From Psychroflexus sp. MES1-P1E (lineage in GTDB: Bacteria; Bacteroidota; Bacteroidia; Flavobacteriales; Flavobacteriaceae): a DNA stretch of 64,000 nt. Both the position numbers and the translations under genes were made by a program. How positions within the stretch are numbered: position 1 is the first letter of the stretch; each line of letters begins with the position of its first letter. This document shows, piece after piece, positions 54,064-62,278 of this stretch. The DNA lies in NCBI RefSeq assembly GCF_002836055.1, contig NZ_PJBS01000306.1, forward strand, positions 1 to 64,000. Reading direction: 5' to 3'. The notes beneath the pieces are model-generated. The model saw only the letters and a program-made list of their open reading frames with translations. It was not told the origin of the DNA and made no database searches.

Positions 54064-55659
54064 CTAATCTGGAATCATAGCTTTTAAGTCACTTAAGGTG
54101 TTGGCATCCTCAATCTTTTTATCCTGTCTCCAGCGTAGTATTCTAGGGAATCTTGTTGCCAACCCACTTTTGTGGCGTTTGGATTCCGCTATGCCTTCAA
54201 AGGCAATTTCAAAAACATGCTCATATTCTACACTTCTTACGGGACCAAAACGCTCAATGGTGTTTTTCTTAATCCATGCATCTACTTTTTTAAACTCTTT
54301 ATCTGTCAGTCCCGAATAGGCTTTTGCAAAAGTGATCAATTCAGATTTATCGTCATTCCATAATGCAAAAGTATAATCTGTAAATAAATTGCTTCGCCGT
54401 CCATGGCCTCTCATGGCATACGTTAATACCGCGTCAATACTAAATGGATCTGACTTCCATTTCCACCAATCTCCTTTCTTTCTCCCAACCCCATAGGTAG
54501 AATTTGCACGTTTTATCATCAGTCCTTCAGATTTAATATCTCTAGCTTTTTCACGCTCTTTAGCCATATCTTCCCAAGATGTAAAACGCATAGTCTCCGA
54601 CAGGTGAAAGGGCAGAATGTCTTTGCGATGTTTCCTAAAGAGATCCTCCAAGACCTCCCGTCTTTTTTCAAAAGGTGTGGAACGAATATCCTCCCCTTTG
54701 TATTCCAAAATATCATAGGCTTTTAAAATGACGGGGAGTTTTTTCAGTAGTGCCTTGCTTACATTTTTACGCCCTATTCTAGTTTGTAAATCTTTAAAGT
54801 CACCAATACTATCGTTAGGATAGGGCAAAATTTCCCCGTCCAACACCGTTCCATCTGGAAGAACTTCAGTGAATATCTCAAATTCTGGATATTTATCGGT
54901 GACTAATTCTTCACCACGGCTCCAGACAAAGAGCTGTCCTTTCCTTACGATAAGTTGAGCTCGTATACCATCCCATTTATGTTCCGCTAGCCAATCTTTA
55001 GGCTGCCCAAGTTCAGAGGCCTCCTCTGCGATCGCATAGGCTAAATAAAAAGGATAAGGTTTGGAGAGGTAATCGGCTTCATTTTTTTCGAGAATTAATT
55101 CAGAATAGGATATTTTATTTGGATCCCAGTTCCCCATAAGTTTAAAGGCCAAAATATCTTCATCTATACCTGTTGCTTTAGATAGTGCTCTGGTCATTAA
55201 TTTCTGACTAACGCCAATTCTGAATCCTCCTGTCATTAATTTTGTAAACACAAACCGTTCATAATAATCGAGTTGGCTCCAGTTTTTGATGAGGTATTCT
55301 TTTTTTTCTTCTTCTGATTTTGGTTTCAGTTGAAGAATTTCTTGTAAAAATTGAGTGAGGCTCTTTTCAGTAGTTTTAGTTTTATTAGGAACAACAAGAG
55401 CTATGGTTTCTGCCAAATCTCCGACTATATGATAGGATTCTTCAAAAAGCCATAAGGGAATTTCTGCTAATTGTGAAGCATAACCTCTTATTAGTGTGCT
55501 ATTAACTGGTCTTGGAGGTCTTCGATGTGAAAGGATAGCAATGGTCCAAACTTTGTCTGGGTTGGAAGCTTTTATGAAATAGTTGGATAAAGCCTCAACC
55601 TTTTGGTTGGTTTTGTTGGTGCTATCGATGGTTTTTACCAAGTGAGCAAAATCCTTCAT
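54064..55659 (-). CDS. ATP-dependent DNA ligase
   Basis: 531 residues. The nucleotidyltransferase active lysine is Lys228 in LAEHKWDGIRAQL. Later motifs are VLDGEILPYPND, EGLMIKRANSTYG and WWKWKSDPFSIDAVL. It belongs to the bacterial ATP-ligase type often encoded with a ligase-associated exonuclease, helicase and phosphoesterase. None of those partners is adjacent here. It lies 6 bases downstream of the S41 protease gene. The chromosome's replicative ligase is expected to be the NAD-type LigA elsewhere. Confidence 0.94.
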   Translation of the reverse strand: MKDFAHLVKTIDSTNKTNQKVEALSNYFIKASNPDKVWTIAILSHRRPPRPVNSTLIRGYASQLAEIPLWLFEESYHIVGDLAETIALVVPNKTKTTEKSLTQFLQEILQLKPKSEEEKKEYLIKNWSQLDYYERFVFTKLMTGGFRIGVSQKLMTRALSKATGIDEDILAFKLMGNWDPNKISYSELILEKNEADYLSKPYPFYLAYAIAEEASELGQPKDWLAEHKWDGIRAQLIVRKGQLFVWSRGEELVTDKYPEFEIFTEVLPDGTVLDGEILPYPNDSIGDFKDLQTRIGRKNVSKALLKKLPVILKAYDILEYKGEDIRSTPFEKRREVLEDLFRKHRKDILPFHLSETMRFTSWEDMAKEREKARDIKSEGLMIKRANSTYGVGRKKGDWWKWKSDPFSIDAVLTYAMRGHGRRSNLFTDYTFALWNDDKSELITFAKAYSGLTDKEFKKVDAWIKKNTIERFGPVRSVEYEHVFEIAFEGIAESKRHKSGLATRFPRILRWRQDKKIEDANTLSDLKAMIPD

Positions 55660-55665
55660 GACGAC

Positions 55666-57264
55666 CTATTCTTTTAGCTTTTCTTTAGAAGAAAGATTAA
55701 GAACTTTGGTAATATAGGGATCGTTCTCATGGGCGATTTTTTCAGCAAGATCGATGTCAAATAGCTGTTTTGCTATTGTTGCTTTTAGGTATTTTTCTAA
55801 AATAAGACTTGTACTTCCAAAGTTGTAATTCATATTAAAATCACCTAGGTATCTCGTGAATTTATCCACAACCTCTTCCGTAATTAATGTTCTTTCTAAA
55901 AAATCATCTTTGGACAAGGAATTATAAAATTTCCTTTTTTCATCCAGTAAGTCGAATATAAATCTATCCATAACTCCGCCTTCATACATAAATTGAATGT
56001 CTTGTACGGCTTGAGAAGCATCTCTTGGTACAAATACGTCGGGTATAATACCACCTCCTCCATAAACGATTTTACCTTCTGGAGTTTTATATTTTAGGGC
56101 ATCATCTACATTGATGCTATCTTTGCTTAAAAGCTCACCATTGGTGTAGCGCTCCATATAATCTGAATAATACGCATCGCTATTTCCATTTTCATAAGGC
56201 CGTTGGATAGACCGACCTGTTGGCGTATAATATCTAGCCACCGTTAACCTTACAGCACTTCCATCCCCTAGATTCATTTCTCTTTGAACAAGACCTTTCC
56301 CGAAAGATCGACGCCCAATAATTGTTCCTCTATCATTATCTTGTATTGCTCCAGCGACTATTTCACTTGCAGAAGCAGATTTCTCGTCGATGAGCACGTA
56401 AAGCTTCTTATCTTCATAGTCTCCAAGATTGGTGGAATACGTCTCGTTAATGTCTCCATTTTTGTTTTTGGTAAATAACAAGAGTTTCCCGTCTGCAATA
56501 AATTCATCTAAAATTGTAGTGGCCTGTTTTAAAAATCCTCCTCCGTTATTTCTCAAATCAAGCACAACACTATTGAGTTGTGGTGTGGCAAACTCTCTCA
56601 TCTTTAGTTTAAACTCTTCATAAGTGGATTCAGCGAATCGGTTTATCTTGATATAGCCCAAGGTATCATTAACCATATATCCGGTGTCGACACTTATTAA
56701 GGGAACCACATTCCTATTAATTTCAAAATCCAATAAGTTGTTTTCTCCAAAGCGTTTCACTTTCAAGTTTACTTTAGAATTAGCTGGCCCTTTCAAGATT
56801 TTAGTCAGAGAATCATTGGTCATACTGTTCCCAAAAAGAGGTATAGCATCTGCATATAGAATACGGTCTCCAGCCTCCAACCCGGCTTGTTCTCCAGGAC
56901 CCTTAGAGAGGGTACGAATCACAGCAATAGTGTCTTTAATGTTGTAAAAGCTTATACCAATGCCTACAAAATCACCACGCATATTATCTTGTACAAAGTC
57001 ATATTCTTTATTGGATATATACACAGAATGTGGGTCTAGATTATCCAAAATTGAATTTACAGTGACATCTACAATGCTATCCGTATTCACGTCATCTACA
57101 TATTCCTTGTCTATATAGTTGATGAGCCTATTGAGTTTTTGACGTTTGGAAGAGGAATTGGCTAAAGAGCTATCTTGAAAATCTAAAAGATTACCCAATA
57201 AAATCCCTGTTGCGAAGACAACCGCAAAGAGTAAAGGCAGTAAAATTTTCATCCATCTCTTCAT
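55666..57264 (-). CDS. S41-family C-terminal processing peptidase
   Basis: 532 residues with a signal anchor (about 5-25). A PDZ domain (about 90-180, LSKGPGEQAGLEAGDRILYAD) precedes the S41 catalytic core with the Ser in EKSASASEIVAGA and the Lys in RRSFGKGLVQ. It cleaves C-terminal ends of exported proteins in the periplasm. The start overlaps the dCMP deaminase stop by 4 bases, so translation is probably coupled. Confidence 0.93.
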   Translation of the reverse strand: MKRWMKILLPLLFAVVFATGILLGNLLDFQDSSLANSSSKRQKLNRLINYIDKEYVDDVNTDSIVDVTVNSILDNLDPHSVYISNKEYDFVQDNMRGDFVGIGISFYNIKDTIAVIRTLSKGPGEQAGLEAGDRILYADAIPLFGNSMTNDSLTKILKGPANSKVNLKVKRFGENNLLDFEINRNVVPLISVDTGYMVNDTLGYIKINRFAESTYEEFKLKMREFATPQLNSVVLDLRNNGGGFLKQATTILDEFIADGKLLLFTKNKNGDINETYSTNLGDYEDKKLYVLIDEKSASASEIVAGAIQDNDRGTIIGRRSFGKGLVQREMNLGDGSAVRLTVARYYTPTGRSIQRPYENGNSDAYYSDYMERYTNGELLSKDSINVDDALKYKTPEGKIVYGGGGIIPDVFVPRDASQAVQDIQFMYEGGVMDRFIFDLLDEKRKFYNSLSKDDFLERTLITEEVVDKFTRYLGDFNMNYNFGSTSLILEKYLKATIAKQLFDIDLAEKIAHENDPYITKVLNLSSKEKLKE

Positions 57265-57698
57265 TCTTCTAAATTTTCAATATGTTGGAGATCTACTCCA
57301 GCTTTTTCTAAAAAATCCAACCCAGCATCATCTTTATAGCGATGTTGGTAAACCACACGTATAATTCCTGCTTGATGAATTAACTTACTGCATTCCTTAC
57401 AAGGGGATAAATTGATGTAAAGCGTAGCATTTTTTGAAGATTGTGTGGAAGCCGCAACTTTTAAGATCGCATTAGCCTCAGCATGGAGTACATACCACTT
57501 CGTTAAGCCTTCTTTATCTTCACAAGCATTATTAAAGCCGCTGGGAGTCCCATTAAACCCATCCGAAATAATCATTCTATCTTTCACGATAATAGCTCCA
57601 ACTTGCTTGCGCTGGCAGTGCGATAACTTACCCCACTCTCTCGCCATTCTCAGATAGGCTTTGTCAAATTTTAATTGCTTTTCTATGGTCATCTTCAA
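57261..57698 (-). CDS. dCMP/cytidine deaminase-like protein (ComEB type)
   Basis: 145 residues with zinc ligands His72 and Glu74 in LHAEANAIL, and Cys100 and Cys103 in SPCKECSKL. VGAIIVKDRMIISDGFNGTP is typical of the dCMP deaminase family. It would deaminate dCMP to dUMP for dTTP supply. Coupled by overlap to the S41 gene downstream. Confidence 0.92.
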   Translation of the reverse strand: MKMTIEKQLKFDKAYLRMAREWGKLSHCQRKQVGAIIVKDRMIISDGFNGTPSGFNNACEDKEGLTKWYVLHAEANAILKVAASTQSSKNATLYINLSPCKECSKLIHQAGIIRVVYQHRYKDDAGLDFLEKAGVDLQHIENLEE

Positions 57699-57791
57699 AA
57701 TAAATTCGAATATAAAACTAATGCGCTTTTACAAGCGTTAAGAACCTGCCTAAATTTACTAAAACTCTAGTAAACCTGATTCTGTTTACAT

Positions 57792-58370
57792 TTAAAATAT
57801 CCAATTTTCAACAAGAGTGGGGATAGTCATTCCTAGCACAAACGAGGAGATTACTAAAATCCAATCTTTTTTTGAAAATCTAAAAATATTTTGCACAATA
57901 AAGCTGAAGAGTAACACTATAAAAACAACTATTATTTGAGCTAGCTCAATTCCTAAAGCAAACTCCACCAGCATAAGCAAAGGGTTGTTTCTTCCTTGGG
58001 CGAGCATATTAAAATAGGTCGAAAAGCCAAACCCATGCACTAGTCCAAAGAAAAAAGTTATAAAATACAGTAGATTAATTTTGCCTTTGGGTTTTCCTGA
58101 CGTGAAAATGCTGTAAACTGCAGTAAAAATAATACTTACAGGAATCAGGAATTCAATAATTGAACTTTCGACTCGAATTAAACCGAAAGCAGAAACAGCT
58201 AAGGATACTAAATGCCCAATGGTAAATAAGGTGACTAGCCAAATTACTTTTTTGCTTTGCTGAAATGTAAACGAAGCCACTAAAGCCGTCAGAAAAAGAA
58301 CATGATCATAAGCATTCCAATCTAAGACATGATCGAAACCAAGCTTGAGATATAACCAAAAATCTTCCAT
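57792..58370 (-). CDS. HupE/UreJ-family membrane protein
   Basis: 192 residues with five or six membrane segments. GFDHVLDWNAYDHVLFL at the start, FGLVHGFGFS in the middle and a Glu/His-containing GIELAQI match the HupE/UreJ family, implicated in nickel uptake or storage. No urease or hydrogenase gene is nearby. A -7 element (58396-58403) is 25 bases upstream. Confidence 0.83.
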   Translation of the reverse strand: MEDFWLYLKLGFDHVLDWNAYDHVLFLTALVASFTFQQSKKVIWLVTLFTIGHLVSLAVSAFGLIRVESSIIEFLIPVSIIFTAVYSIFTSGKPKGKINLLYFITFFFGLVHGFGFSTYFNMLAQGRNNPLLMLVEFALGIELAQIIVVFIVLLFSFIVQNIFRFSKKDWILVISSFVLGMTIPTLVENWIF

Positions 58371-58395
58371 ACGCTACCCTGTTTGTCTTAATTGA

Positions 58396-58403
58396 CAAAT
58401 TTA
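58396..58403 (-). promoter_or_regulatory. -7 element before the HupE/UreJ gene
   Basis: Minus-strand TAAATTTG matches TAnnTTTG, 25 bases upstream of the start. Confidence 0.45.
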
Positions 58404-58453
58404 ACTAAATATTGCTTTCAAAAAGAGGTTTACCCCTATAAACACAAAAATAG

Positions 58454-58485
58454 TTGGAGTATGATTTTACCAAAGCCTATTTTTG
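58454..58485 (+). promoter_or_regulatory. Consensus promoter of the degenerate tRNA
   Basis: TTG (58454-58456), 21 bases, TATTTTTG (58478-58485), an exact match to TTG-N17-23-TAnnTTTG, ending 9 bases before the tRNA-like sequence. Confidence 0.7.
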
Positions 58486-58494
58486 TTTTGTAAG

Positions 58495-58588
58495 GTGGAA
58501 TTAGCTCAGTTGGCTAGAGCGCCACGCTAGCAGCGTAGAGATCATCGGTTCTCCCAAAGCATCGGGAGGATATTCTCCATCTTCCACT
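58495..58588 (+). pseudogene. Degenerate tRNA-Ala-like gene
   Basis: From the T8 position to the T-loop it matches the intact tRNA-Ala at 58674 in 47 of 51 bases. The four differences are all G-to-A or C-to-T. The anticodon would be AGC and the anticodon stem has one mismatch. In the T-loop about 20 bases (TCCCAAAGCATCGGGAGGA) have replaced the normal loop and 3' stem, and form their own small hairpin. The acceptor GTGGAA/TTCCAC pairs, without the G3-U70 identity of tRNA-Ala. Unlikely to be functional. Confidence 0.75.
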
Positions 58589-58628
58589 TATCAAAATATA
58601 TTTTTCAACACATATTATGAAAATAAAA

Positions 58629-58657
58629 TTGATACGAATTTTTTTCAATTATATTTG
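58629..58657 (+). promoter_or_regulatory. Consensus promoter of tRNA-Ala
   Basis: TTG (58629-58631), 18 bases, TATATTTG (58650-58657), exact match to the consensus, ending 16 bases before the tRNA. Confidence 0.75.
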
Positions 58658-58673
58658 CACTTAATTGTAAAGA

Positions 58674-58747
58674 GGGGGATTAGCTCAGTTGGCTAGAGCG
58701 CCACGCTGGCAGCGTGGAGGCCATCGGTTCGAATCCGATATTCTCCA
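58674..58747 (+). tRNA. tRNA-Ala (anticodon GGC)
   Basis: Full cloverleaf of 74 bases: acceptor GGGGGAT/ATTCTCC with the G3-U70 wobble that marks tRNA-Ala, D-arm GCTC/GAGC, anticodon arm CCACG-CTGGCAG-CGTGG with GGC, T-arm ATCGG-TTCGAAT-CCGAT, discriminator A. No CCA is encoded. A strong terminator follows at 58753. Confidence 0.95.
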
Positions 58748-58752
58748 CTCTT

Positions 58753-58794
58753 AAAATCCCTGAAGTCTTTATCTAAAGACTTCAGGGATTTTTT
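58753..58794 (+). terminator. Terminator of tRNA-Ala
   Basis: 18-bp perfect stem (AAAATCCCTGAAGTCTTT and complement) with a 4-base loop, then T residues. It lies 5 bases after the tRNA. Confidence 0.9.
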
Positions 58795-59508
58795 ATTTAC
58801 TGATTCGTACGATTTTTGTTTAGTTGTTTGTCCTAAGTAAAGAATTCTTTGCTTTGTATCCCTTTTTATTCAGTTGCTTTTTTTGTGTGAAAATCTGTTG
58901 TTTTTTATCATTTTCTTTCAGTTTGGGCGATACTCTGCTAAGGCTCTTTTTAGAACCATTTTTAATGTTTGTATTCTAGTTTTTCCTTTATAATTTTTTT
59001 GTAATCCTTGGGCGGCCCTCGGCTCTCAAAGGTGAAAAGTGTAATCAATGTTTCCTTTTTACAACTCGGACAACAGCGATGTAAGGACTTCTCTTGAGTG
59101 GCAAAGGTTATTATGTGTGCCACAAGTTTTTATCTTGCAATTGTAATAGCGGTAACTTCTCTTTTTTTCAACTGCTGCTCAAAAACCCATTATGCCTTTT
59201 TCGAGTAAAGCCTTTGGAAAGAATATGAAGTTGAATACGCCGTATAAACTCTTTAGTGGAGAGTGTTAGTGTGGTTTTTTTTTTAATAATCTTACAGCAA
59301 TCATAAGTCGATGGACTACTGAGCAAATTTTGCATTTATTTTTACAACACCTCAACGAGGACATAACTTTAAGCTATCCGTTCTTAACGGTTAAATGCCT
59401 TTAAATGATTAAAAAAGTAGTTTTTTAAAGTCTGTTTTAACTAATTTAGGTGACCAAGGCATAATTAATTTATGACTAAAAATAACGAAAGCATCTAAAG
59501 TTCAGACT
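58795..59508. other. Decayed region after tRNA-Ala
   Basis: About 710 bases without an intact ORF. Around 59020-59160 short protein-like pieces in different plus frames suggest a Zn-ribbon transposase (KCNQC, then GQQRCKDF) but the match is too short to name a family. Otherwise no feature. Confidence 0.4.
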
Positions 59509-59694
59509 ATGTATCGCAAAGCTTTAAAAGCACCAACGCTATGCCCAGGAGCACCCCATACACTTTACCCTATGGAACGGGGAACAAGCTTAAGACATAT
59601 CCAGGATGCTCTAGATCATAATAGCTCCAAAGCGGCAGAAATTTATACTAGAGTTTTAGGGATGAATACAAGTTCTGTTGGATACTATATATGA
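59509..59694 (+). pseudogene. C-terminal remnant of a tyrosine recombinase
   Basis: 61 codons are open, of which the last about 40 match the end of XerC/D-type recombinases. HTLYPMERGTSLRHIQDALD stands for HTLRHSFATHLLE-x-GT-LRHIQ-LGH. The active RxxHxxR core reads LYPM, the second His is Asp, and the catalytic Tyr is in EIYTRV. About 85% of the protein is missing. It is 760 bases downstream of tRNA-Ala, which fits an old insertion at that tRNA. Confidence 0.8.
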
Positions 59695-60141
59695 AAGTGT
59701 TAGCTTAGATGAAAATAAAACAACGTCCTAAATAAATATATACCCTATACTAAAGATTTGAATAGGGTTTATACGGATGTTGTGTTTCATACCGAAAACC
59801 AGCCGCACAAACAGCACTTTTGGTTTTTTGCCAAAACATAATCCGACACTAAAAAACCAAAAGAGATTAATCTTCCCACAGCTCACAATAATTACGATTT
59901 TGATTTTCTTCTTGTCAAGTAAATAACTTGTCGTTTTTTAAATTGACCGATTTCTTCACTGAGTGTTTGATTTATGTTTTTAATCAAATCATATTGGAAT
60001 TTAATTATTCCTAATAAATCGTGCTTTGCATTCAAATTTTATAGCTGTTTAATAGACAATCTCTTATAAATCGGCCTTTGTATTTCTTTTGCCTATAAAT
60101 AACATTTTAAGTATTCAAAAAAAACTCTAAACATATATTAT
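59695..60141. other. Gene-poor region between recombinase remnant and XRE regulator
   Basis: About 450 bases without a gene. It contains a 13-bp perfect inverted repeat, CTTTTGGTTTTTT (59817-59829) and AAAAAACCAAAAG (59851-59863), spaced by 21 bases. It could be a terminator or a recombination-site stem. Nothing else is recognised. Confidence 0.55.
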
Positions 60142-60200
60142 TATGCTTTTAAAGCACAACAAAAATATTTATAATATTTAAATAAATATTATAAAGCATA
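60142..60200 (+). promoter_or_regulatory. Nested AT-rich inverted repeats before the XRE gene
   Basis: Outer arms TATGCTTT (60142-60149) and AAAGCATA (60193-60200) are exact complements. Inside, TTTATAATATTT (60168-60179) and AAATATTATAAA (60184-60195) form a 12-bp repeat with a 4-base centre. The site is 64 bases before the XRE ATG and suits a dimeric operator for auto-regulation. Confidence 0.5.
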
Positions 60201-60263
60201 AAATAATGCGAAAAACATCTCAAATGAAGTCACTATATTTGAATCTTAATCAAATATTTTGTC

Positions 60264-60473
60264 ATGGACAAAGAAGTTTACAACCGAATTAAGGCAGTTT
60301 TAGCTGAACAAGGAAAAACCAATAATTGGCTTGCTGATCAATTGGAAATGAATCGTACCACAGTTTCCAAATGGTGCAGAAATGAAATGCAGCCAAGAGT
60401 TGAGACTTTATTTCAAATTGCTAAAGTGTTAGATTTAAATGTTAGAATACTTTTAGTAGCAACAAGGGAATAA
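60264..60473 (+). CDS. Small XRE-family helix-turn-helix regulator
   Basis: 69 residues, almost all one Cro/C1-type HTH (TNNWLADQLEMNRTTVSKWCRNEMQPRVETLFQIAKVL). This is the size of stand-alone restriction-modification regulators. It lies 8 bases before hsdS and downstream of two inverted repeats, so it likely sets expression of the operon that follows. Confidence 0.9.
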   Translation: MDKEVYNRIKAVLAEQGKTNNWLADQLEMNRTTVSKWCRNEMQPRVETLFQIAKVLDLNVRILLVATRE

Positions 60474-60481
60474 GTTTTTGA

Positions 60482-62278
60482 ATGAGTAAAGAATTAAAAA
60501 TACCAAGTACTTGGCTTCTAGTACCATTTTCAGATTTATTCCTTGATCCAAAGAATAATATCGTTGGTGGTCCTTTTGGATCTAATCTGAAGTCTAGCGA
60601 ATATAGGACAGAGGGTATTCCTATTTTTAGAATACAGAATATAAGTCGAAACAAGTTTATTGACAAAAACATCAATTTCGTCACAGAAGAAAAAGCTGAG
60701 TTTCTTTCAAAACACAGTTTTAAAAGCGGCGACATAATTATTACAAAACTTGGTGACCCCTTAGGCAAGGCTTGTTTTGTTCCAAAAAAGTATGAGACAG
60801 GAATTATAGTTGCCGATTTAATTAGAGTAAGAGTTGATAACCAAAATATCAATCCCAAATTTCTAGTCTATCAACTTAATTCTCCCTTCTTTATTAAACA
60901 ATTCGATAGATTCACTAAAGGTACGACAAGGCCTAGAATTAAATTAAGTGTTGTACGTGACCTTACTTTCAACCTACCTCCTCTTATTGAGCAAAATAAT
61001 ATAGTTAATGCTATCGAAGAATTGTTTAGTGATTTGGATAATGGTTTAAAGAACCTAGAAGTTGCTAAAAAACAGATAAATATATATCGTCATTCCTTGT
61101 TACATAATGCCCTCAAAGGTAATCTTACAAAAAAATGGAGAAAAATCAATAATCCTGAATCTGCTGAAAAGTTACTCGGCCAAATTAAATTTAGTCGTAA
61201 AGAACAATATAAACAGCAACTTCAAGAATGGAATCATGCTACAGAAACTTGGAAAAAAAACGATAAAAAAGGAGATAAACCAAAAAAACCAAAGCTACCG
61301 ATTTCAGCCAAAAATATCGAATCAAATGAAACTTTAGATTTTACATCGATACCTGAAAGTTGGAGCTATTGCAGAATTAAAGAAATAGCAAAATTGGTTT
61401 CTGGATATGCATTTAAAGCAAACCAATTTACACAAGATGGTTATTATAAAGTTATAAGAATGGGGAATTTATATGACAATAAATTAGATCTAACTAGAAA
61501 CCCCGTGTCTTTACCAAAGGATATACCAGATACAATAATTGAAGAATATTCTGCTAATGAAGAAGACATCCTATTAACATTAACTGGGACTAAATATAAA
61601 CGGGATTATGGATATGCTGTAAAAGTCCCAACAGGTGAAAAAAATCTACTTGTAAACCAAAGAATTCTTTCTCTTAAGCCACTAATAAATAACTCCTTCA
61701 TGCTATTTTTATTAAGGGGCAAATTATTTCGAGACCATTTTTTTTCACTTGAAACTGGTGGCTCAAATCAAGGAAATGTGAGTTCGGTTTCTGTTGGGAA
61801 TATTGTCGCCCAGTTACCCTCAGAGATAGAACAAACAGAAATAATGAATATTCTAGAATCTCAATTTTCTACTATAAATATACTTGAGAAAATAATTGAT
61901 GACAGTATTCAAAAATCAGAAGCCCTTCGTCAAAGCATATCAAAGAAGGCTTTTGAAGGCAAATTAGTGGATCAGAACTCAGGTAATGAATCTGCATCTG
62001 AACTTCTAAAACGAATTCAGAAAGAAAGAAAAAAATATCAGGAAGAGAAAAAAGCACAAAAGAAAAAAGTGCCTAAAAAAATGAGAAAGATGAGCAAGAA
62101 ATTAAGTATCATAGATGTACTAAAGGCATCTGACAAACCCTTGTTGGCTAAAGATGTTTGGCAACAAAGTATACATAAAGGAGACATTGAAGAGTTCTAC
62201 TTAGAATTAAAGAATGTTCAAGATAGTATCAAAGAGGTGAAAAAAGGAACAGAATCTTTATTATCACTAACGAAATGA
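60482..62278 (+). CDS. hsdS: Type I restriction-modification specificity subunit (HsdS)
   Basis: 598 residues, longer than the usual 400-450. Two target-recognition domains (about 1-170 and 300-490) each end in a coiled-coil arm, and both have HsdS features (GGPFGSNLKSSEYRTEGIPIFRIQNI; LPPLIEQNNIV and QLPSEIEQTEIM). The second arm ends RQSISKKAFEGKLV. A tail of about 90 residues has a lysine-rich linker (EEKKAQKKKVPKKMRK) and a winged-helix-like segment (SIIDVLKASDKPLLAKDVW). It overlaps the ATPase gene by 4 bases (ATGA). hsdM and hsdR are not upstream. Confidence 0.93.
   Translation: MSKELKIPSTWLLVPFSDLFLDPKNNIVGGPFGSNLKSSEYRTEGIPIFRIQNISRNKFIDKNINFVTEEKAEFLSKHSFKSGDIIITKLGDPLGKACFVPKKYETGIIVADLIRVRVDNQNINPKFLVYQLNSPFFIKQFDRFTKGTTRPRIKLSVVRDLTFNLPPLIEQNNIVNAIEELFSDLDNGLKNLEVAKKQINIYRHSLLHNALKGNLTKKWRKINNPESAEKLLGQIKFSRKEQYKQQLQEWNHATETWKKNDKKGDKPKKPKLPISAKNIESNETLDFTSIPESWSYCRIKEIAKLVSGYAFKANQFTQDGYYKVIRMGNLYDNKLDLTRNPVSLPKDIPDTIIEEYSANEEDILLTLTGTKYKRDYGYAVKVPTGEKNLLVNQRILSLKPLINNSFMLFLLRGKLFRDHFFSLETGGSNQGNVSSVSVGNIVAQLPSEIEQTEIMNILESQFSTINILEKIIDDSIQKSEALRQSISKKAFEGKLVDQNSGNESASELLKRIQKERKKYQEEKKAQKKKVPKKMRKMSKKLSIIDVLKASDKPLLAKDVWQQSIHKGDIEEFYLELKNVQDSIKEVKKGTESLLSLTK

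Noticed and set aside
58980-59200. IS91- or IS1-like transposase remnant
   Set aside because: Short Cys pairs (KCNQC, GQQRCKDF) appear in different frames, but no longer match was found. Reported only as decayed DNA.
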